Shown: positions 13,625-17,439 of the stretch, in pieces
Numbering within the stretch: the first letter of the stretch is position 1
Layout: each line of letters starts with the position of its first letter
Position numbers and translations under genes: made by a program
Source: Pseudonocardiales bacterium
Lineage (GTDB): Bacteria; Actinomycetota; Actinomycetes; Mycobacteriales; Pseudonocardiaceae
DNA: 17,439 bases
Assembly: GCA_025465385.1 (NCBI GenBank)
Contig: JAODNG010000269.1
Coordinates: 1-17,439 of the forward strand
Reading direction: 5' to 3'
Notes under the pieces: model-generated
What the model was told of the DNA's origin: nothing
Databases searched by the model: none
The model's input: the letters and a program-made list of their open reading frames with translations, nothing else

Positions 13625-15628
13625 ATGCCGACCAGCACCGTCTGGAGCCCGGAAGAATCGTTCGCCAGCGCGCCCGTCGAGCCGTTCTCGACGCTGCTGC
13701 AGCGCGTGATCCTGCCCCGCCGAGCCGACCCGATGGCCGTCCGGGCGCTGTACGTCGACGAGCAGTCGGCCACGGCCCGGCGGGTGTGGCCACCGGCCGG
13801 CGCCACCGGCGTGCACGATCCGCGTGACGTCGATATCGAGGTGACCCTGGCCAACCCCAACGCTCGACGGGTGCGCGCGCTGTCGCGCACCAGCATGGCA
13901 GTGCCCGAGCAGACCGAGGTGTCCTTCGCGGCGTACTTCAACGCCTTCCCGGCCAGCTACTGGCGGCGCTGGACCGCGCTGCGCACCGTGCGCCTGCGCT
14001 TGGACGTCGAGGGCGCCGGTCGGGTGGACGTCTACCGGTCTAAGGCGGACTCCACCCAGATCCACACTCACGGCGAGTTGGTGGAGGGGCGTCGTCAGCT
14101 GGACATCGAGCTGGATCTGACCCCGTTCGAGGACGGCGGCTGGTACTGGTTCGACCTGAGTACCGAGGACTCGGTGCTGATCGTGCACTCCGGCGGATGG
14201 CACGCTCCGACCGAGGCGCCCGGGCGGGCCGCGGTGACCATCGGCATGCCCACCTTCAACCGCCCAACCGACTGCGTGGCCACCCTGCGTGCCATCGGTG
14301 AGGACGAGCTGGTCCGCTCGATCGTCACCGCGGTGGTGATCCCCGACCAGGGCATGAACAAGGTCCGTGACCAGGACGGTTTCGGGCAGGCGCAGGCTGT
14401 GCTCGGCGAACGCCTGCGGATCATCGACCAGCCCAACATCGGCGGCTCCGGCGGTTACGCGCGGGTGATGTATGAGGCGCTGGAGAACACTGACTGCGAG
14501 CAGATCCTCTACATGGACGACGACATCGTCTTAGAGCCTGACTCGATCCTGCGCGCGGTAGCGTTCTCCCGCTTCGCGCGCCGCCCGATGCTGGTCGGTG
14601 GCCAGATGCTGCAGGCCCAGGCCCGCTCCCGGCTGCACGCCTGGGGCGAGATCGTCGACCGGCAGCGGATGCGGTGGAACAAGGCGCCGGGCACCGAGTA
14701 CGACCACGACTTCGCCCAGCACTCGCTGCGCCAGACCTCCTGGATGCACCGGCGCACCGACGTCGATTACAACGCCTGGTGGATGTGCCTCATCCCACGC
14801 ACCATCGCCGAGGACATTGGGCTGCCGCTGCCGCTGTTCATCAAGTGGGACGACGTCGAGTACGGGCTGCGGGCCCGCACCGCGGGTTATCCCACCGCGA
14901 CGGTCCCCGGCGTGGCGATCTGGCACATGTCGTTTGCCGACAAGGATGACGCCACCGACTGGCAGGCCTACTTCCACCTGCGCAACAGGCTGGTCGGCGC
15001 TGCGCTACACGGCACCGAAGAGCGACCTACGGCGATGCTCGCCGACAGCCTCAAACACGCTCTGAAGCATGCCCTGGCGATGGAGTACTCGACGCTGGCC
15101 CTGCAGGAGATGGCGATCCGCGATTTCCTGGCCGGACCGGAGGCGCTGTTCGACAAGCTGCCTACGGCGCTGGGTGAGGTCCGGGCCCGCTGCGCGGAGT
15201 TCACCGACGGGCAGGTGATGGACTCCCAAGAGCTGCCGCTGCCTGCCGGCGGTCAGCTCGCGGTGCAGCGCATGCTCAAACCGCCAACAAACCCGGTGAC
15301 CATCGGGGCGACCCTGCTCAAGCGCCTGGCGCATCAGCTGCGCCCGGTCGATGCCCAGGCCCAGCACCGCCCACAGCTGTCGCTGGCCCGGAAGGATGCC
15401 CGCTGGTTCGTGCTCTCCGGGCTCGACGGGGTGACTGTGTCCACGGCGGACGGTCGCGGCGTCACCTATCGCAAACGCGATCCCCAGGCGTTTCGCTCGA
15501 TGCTCGCCCGCTCGGTGGCGCTGCACCGGGAACTTGCCCGGGACTTCCCCCAGCTGCGCAAGCGTTACCGCGACGCCGCACCGGGGCTCACTGATCGGAC
15601 CGGCTGGAAGCGAGTATTCGACGCGTGA
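13625..15628 (+). CDS. glfT2: galactofuranosyltransferase GlfT2
   Basis: 667 residues from the ATG at 13625, supported by GGGGAG just upstream; the longer open frame runs back through the glf-glfT2 gap and is not credible. It polymerises the galactan backbone from UDP-galactofuranose with alternating 5- and 6-linkages, at the cytoplasmic membrane face. Domains: N-terminal beta domain (about 24-215, including SFAAYFNAFPASYW), GT-A domain from TIGMPTFNRPTDC, and helical C-terminal part. Key residues are the metal-binding DDD at 298-300, D409-D410 in KWDDVEY, WWMC, and H451 in HLRNR, 42 residues after D409 as in the M. tuberculosis enzyme. An insertion of roughly 30 residues after LYVDEQSATARR distinguishes it from the paralogue at 8677. 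Its position directly before PAP2 and ubiA marks it as the orthologue. Its stop overlaps the next start. Confidence 0.96.
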   Translation: MPTSTVWSPEESFASAPVEPFSTLLQRVILPRRADPMAVRALYVDEQSATARRVWPPAGATGVHDPRDVDIEVTLANPNARRVRALSRTSMAVPEQTEVSFAAYFNAFPASYWRRWTALRTVRLRLDVEGAGRVDVYRSKADSTQIHTHGELVEGRRQLDIELDLTPFEDGGWYWFDLSTEDSVLIVHSGGWHAPTEAPGRAAVTIGMPTFNRPTDCVATLRAIGEDELVRSIVTAVVIPDQGMNKVRDQDGFGQAQAVLGERLRIIDQPNIGGSGGYARVMYEALENTDCEQILYMDDDIVLEPDSILRAVAFSRFARRPMLVGGQMLQAQARSRLHAWGEIVDRQRMRWNKAPGTEYDHDFAQHSLRQTSWMHRRTDVDYNAWWMCLIPRTIAEDIGLPLPLFIKWDDVEYGLRARTAGYPTATVPGVAIWHMSFADKDDATDWQAYFHLRNRLVGAALHGTEERPTAMLADSLKHALKHALAMEYSTLALQEMAIRDFLAGPEALFDKLPTALGEVRARCAEFTDGQVMDSQELPLPAGGQLAVQRMLKPPTNPVTIGATLLKRLAHQLRPVDAQAQHRPQLSLARKDARWFVLSGLDGVTVSTADGRGVTYRKRDPQAFRSMLARSVALHRELARDFPQLRKRYRDAAPGLTDRTGWKRVFDA

Positions 15629-16167
15629 TGCTGCAACGACGATCAAATAGGGACCATCAGGAGATCGCACTGCTGTCAGCAGTGCAGCGCAGGATCGGGA
15701 TACCTCCGGTCGTGACCGCTGCCCGCGGGCTGTCGTACTTCGGTGAACACGCCCTTGGCTGGCTGGCGCTGGGCGCGCTGGGTGCGTTGGTCGACCGGCG
15801 GCGCCGGCGGGATTGGCTGGTCTCCGCGGCCACGGTGGCAGCGGCGCACGGCACGTCGATCGCGGTGAAACGGGTGGTACGCCGGCAACGCCCGGTTGAT
15901 CCGTCCGTTGAGGTACTGGCCGGCACGCCGAGTCAGCTGTCCTTCCCGTCCTCGCACGCGGCCTCGACGACCGCGGCAGCGGTGCTCTATGGCGGCCTGC
16001 TGCGCCGCCGGCTCACCCCGGCGTTGGTGCTGCCGATGCTGATCAGCAGACTGGTGCTGGGCGTGCACTACCCGAGCGATGTGCTGGTGGGCTCCGCGCT
16101 GGGCGCGGCCATCGGCGCCGGGATGCGGCGACGGTTGCGCTGCAACACTCTGAGAGGACGGCGATGA
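15628..16167 (+). CDS. PAP2-family membrane phosphatase (Rv3807c-like)
   Basis: 179 residues from the ATG at 15628, which shares a base with the glfT2 stop (TGATG); a GTG at 15625 would add one residue. The PAP2 phosphatase signature is present: KRVVRRQRP (K81, R88), FPSSHAAS (H110, with Ser where Gly is common) and SRLVLGVHYPSD (R140, nucleophile H147, D151). Several hydrophobic helices predict an integral membrane protein. In mycobacteria the gene between glfT2 and ubiA is proposed to dephosphorylate decaprenylphosphoryl-5-phosphoribose to decaprenylphosphoryl-ribose, the step after the ubiA product. Coupled by overlaps on both sides (ATGA with ubiA), so almost certainly in one operon. Confidence 0.93.
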   Translation: MLQRRSNRDHQEIALLSAVQRRIGIPPVVTAARGLSYFGEHALGWLALGALGALVDRRRRRDWLVSAATVAAAHGTSIAVKRVVRRQRPVDPSVEVLAGTPSQLSFPSSHAASTTAAAVLYGGLLRRRLTPALVLPMLISRLVLGVHYPSDVLVGSALGAAIGAGMRRRLRCNTLRGRR

Positions 16168-17069
16168 CCACCACCGCGCCGCGTCAGGCCCCAACCCGGG
16201 TAGACCACGCGCTGTTCGGGCTGGTCCGGACCATGCGGCCCCGGCAGTGGGTGAAGAACGTCTTGGTGCTGGCCGCGCCGTTCGCCGGTGGCACCATTTT
16301 CCACCTGCCGGTGCTCGTCGCCGTCGGAATCGCATTTATTGCGTTCTCGCTCGCCGCGTCCGGGGTGTACCTCGTCAACGATGTCCAGGACGTCGAGGCC
16401 GACCGGGCCCACCCGACCAAGCGAAACCGCCCGATCGCCGCCGGGGTGGTGCCACCGCGGCTGGCGCTGGCCGTTGCAGTTGCATTGTTCGTGGCTGCAA
16501 TCGGGGTGTCGATCCTGGCGTCGCCCGACCTGGTCGTGGTTACCGTGATCTACATCGCGGTGCAGCTGTCTTACTGCCTGTGGCTTAAGCACCAGCCGGT
16601 GGTGGACATCTCCATCGTCGCTTCGGGCTTTCTGCTGCGCGCGATCGCGGGTGGCGCCGCCGCGGGGATCGCGCTGTCCCAGTGGTTCCTGCTCACCACC
16701 GCGTTCGGCTCACTGTTCATGGTCGCCGGCAAGCGCTACGCCGAGATCCGACTCGCCGAGCGCACCGGCGCCAAGATCCGCAAGTCGCTGGAGCGCTACA
16801 CCGCCTCCTACCTACGTTTCGTCTGGACGCTCTCGGCCACCGGCGTGATCATGACCTACGGTTCGTGGGCGTTCCAGCTCAGCCAGACCCACCACTCGCG
16901 CTGGCCGGTGATCTCCCTGGTGCCCTTCGTGGTAGCCATCCTGCGCTATGCCGTAGACGTAGACAGCGGCAACGGCGGCGAACCCGAAGAGATCGCCCTA
17001 GGCGACCGCACCCTCCAAGTCCTCGGCGCCGCCCTGGTCGTCACCCTGGTCGCAGCCGTCTACCTCTAA
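16164..17069 (+). CDS. ubiA: decaprenyl-phosphate phosphoribosyltransferase (UbiA family, Rv3806c-like)
   Basis: 301 residues, the length of the mycobacterial enzyme (about 302). It transfers 5-phosphoribose from PRPP to decaprenyl phosphate, the first committed step to decaprenylphosphoryl-arabinose, the donor for arabinan. It belongs to the UbiA prenyltransferase fold with some nine membrane helices. The N-terminal RPRQWVKNVLV and the Mg-binding first motif YLVNDVQDVEADR (N72, D73, D76, D80), followed by HPTKRNRPIAAG, are clear. A second region includes HQPVVDISIVASGFLLRA (D148) and the cytoplasmic loop MVAGKRYAEIRLAE. It starts with ATGA overlap on the PAP2 gene. After it there is no aftB as in M. 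tuberculosis; an unrelated aldehyde dehydrogenase follows 65 bases later. Confidence 0.95.
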   Translation: MTTTAPRQAPTRVDHALFGLVRTMRPRQWVKNVLVLAAPFAGGTIFHLPVLVAVGIAFIAFSLAASGVYLVNDVQDVEADRAHPTKRNRPIAAGVVPPRLALAVAVALFVAAIGVSILASPDLVVVTVIYIAVQLSYCLWLKHQPVVDISIVASGFLLRAIAGGAAAGIALSQWFLLTTAFGSLFMVAGKRYAEIRLAERTGAKIRKSLERYTASYLRFVWTLSATGVIMTYGSWAFQLSQTHHSRWPVISLVPFVVAILRYAVDVDSGNGGEPEEIALGDRTLQVLGAALVVTLVAAVYL

Positions 17070-17079
17070 CCTCGCGCTG

Positions 17080-17093
17080 CCCGCGCCGGCGGG
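17080..17093 (+). terminator. weak hairpin after ubiA
   Basis: CCCGC and GCGGG form a 5-bp stem around GCCG in the short gap after ubiA. No T run follows, so it is at best a weak or factor-dependent terminator. Confidence 0.2.
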
Positions 17094-17134
17094 TGCCCGC
17101 CCGTGGGGCCGAGTTCACGGCCCATACTGGCCGG

Positions 17135-17439
17135 GTGCTCGACAGTGAGGTGTGGTGTGGGCGGGTTTTTGTCGGGCGTTGGCGGCAGGGGGCCGGCGGG
17201 GACGTTGCTGTGATCGAACCGGCGACCGGTGCAGAACTGGGCCGGGTGGGGATGGCGGGGGTCGAGGACCTCGTCGCCTCTGCTGCGCAGGCGGCTGGCG
17301 CCCAGCGAGAGTGGGCGCAGGTGCCGTTTCAGGAGCGGGCCGCGGTGCTGCGGCGCGCGGGTGACGCTGTGCAGCAGCACACCGACGAACTGCGAGACTG
17401 GCTGGTCCGCGAGACCGGGGGCATCCCTGGCAAGGCCTA
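17135..17439 (+). CDS. aldehyde dehydrogenase, benzaldehyde dehydrogenase type (partial, N-terminal part)
   Basis: The frame is open from the GTG at 17135 to the window end (101 full codons), so only the N-terminal fifth is present. It reads VLDSEVWCGRVFVGRW, then IEPATGAELGRVGMA, VEDLVASAAQAAGAQREWA, FQERAAVLRRAGD and WLVRETGGIPGKA. This is the NAD(P)-binding N-terminal region of the aldehyde dehydrogenase superfamily, closest in feel to benzaldehyde dehydrogenases, which oxidise aromatic aldehydes to acids; the catalytic Glu and Cys lie beyond the window. A CATACT hexamer ends six bases before the GTG and no ribosome binding site is evident, suggesting a leaderless transcript separate from the cell-wall operon. 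Overlapping frames here are Arg/Gly-rich shadows. Confidence 0.85.
   Translation, partial: MLDSEVWCGRVFVGRWRQGAGGDVAVIEPATGAELGRVGMAGVEDLVASAAQAAGAQREWAQVPFQERAAVLRRAGDAVQQHTDELRDWLVRETGGIPGKA

Overview
The window is GC-rich actinobacterial DNA. Its right half is an arabinogalactan gene block in the order glf, glfT2, PAP2-family phosphatase gene, ubiA-type phosphoribosyltransferase gene. From established knowledge this matches the Rv3809c-Rv3806c block of Mycobacterium tuberculosis, so the host should be an actinomycete with a galactofuranose-containing arabinogalactan wall (Mycobacteriales, Pseudonocardiales or a relative). I cannot assign a genus from sequence alone.

Layout. 1-350: possible tail of an upstream gene, then a large inverted repeat. 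349-1386: class-V PLP enzyme, forward. 1432-2540: reverse-strand pair encoding a VOC protein and a RibD-C/DHFR-like reductase, with overlapping ends. 2732-3556: Cof-type HAD phosphatase, transcribed divergently from that pair. 3745-6207: compact forward cluster with two exported ferritin-like proteins (the second a probable Tat lipoprotein), a cupredoxin lipoprotein gene broken by two apparent single-base losses, and a small membrane protein. 6222-6452: reverse-strand gene for a very Gly-rich Cys/Tyr/His-containing small protein with a strong ribosome binding site. 6453-6925: non-coding, with a 20-bp tandem repeat, a palindrome and an AT-rich island. 6926-7846: TPM-domain-like exported membrane protein with a Gly-rich tail. 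7914-8477: DJ-1/PfpI protein.

8677-17069: cell-wall galactan and arabinan region. A second full-length GlfT2-like galactofuranosyltransferase and a polytopic GT-C-like membrane protein lie directly upstream of glf. They are followed by glf, glfT2, a PAP2 phosphatase and the UbiA-type decaprenyl-phosphate phosphoribosyltransferase. Glf makes UDP-galactofuranose, GlfT2 polymerises it, and the last two genes make the decaprenyl-phosphoryl-arabinose precursor. The extra GlfT2 copy plus the GT-C protein is the most interesting addition to the standard block. 17135 to the end: start of an aldehyde dehydrogenase of the benzaldehyde dehydrogenase type, cut by the window edge.

The best candidates for something undescribed are the duplicated galactofuranosyltransferase/GT-C pair, the exported ferritin-like/cupredoxin cluster, and the Gly/Cys-rich small protein with its unusual upstream DNA. 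No tRNA, rRNA, CRISPR array, transposase or integrase was seen.
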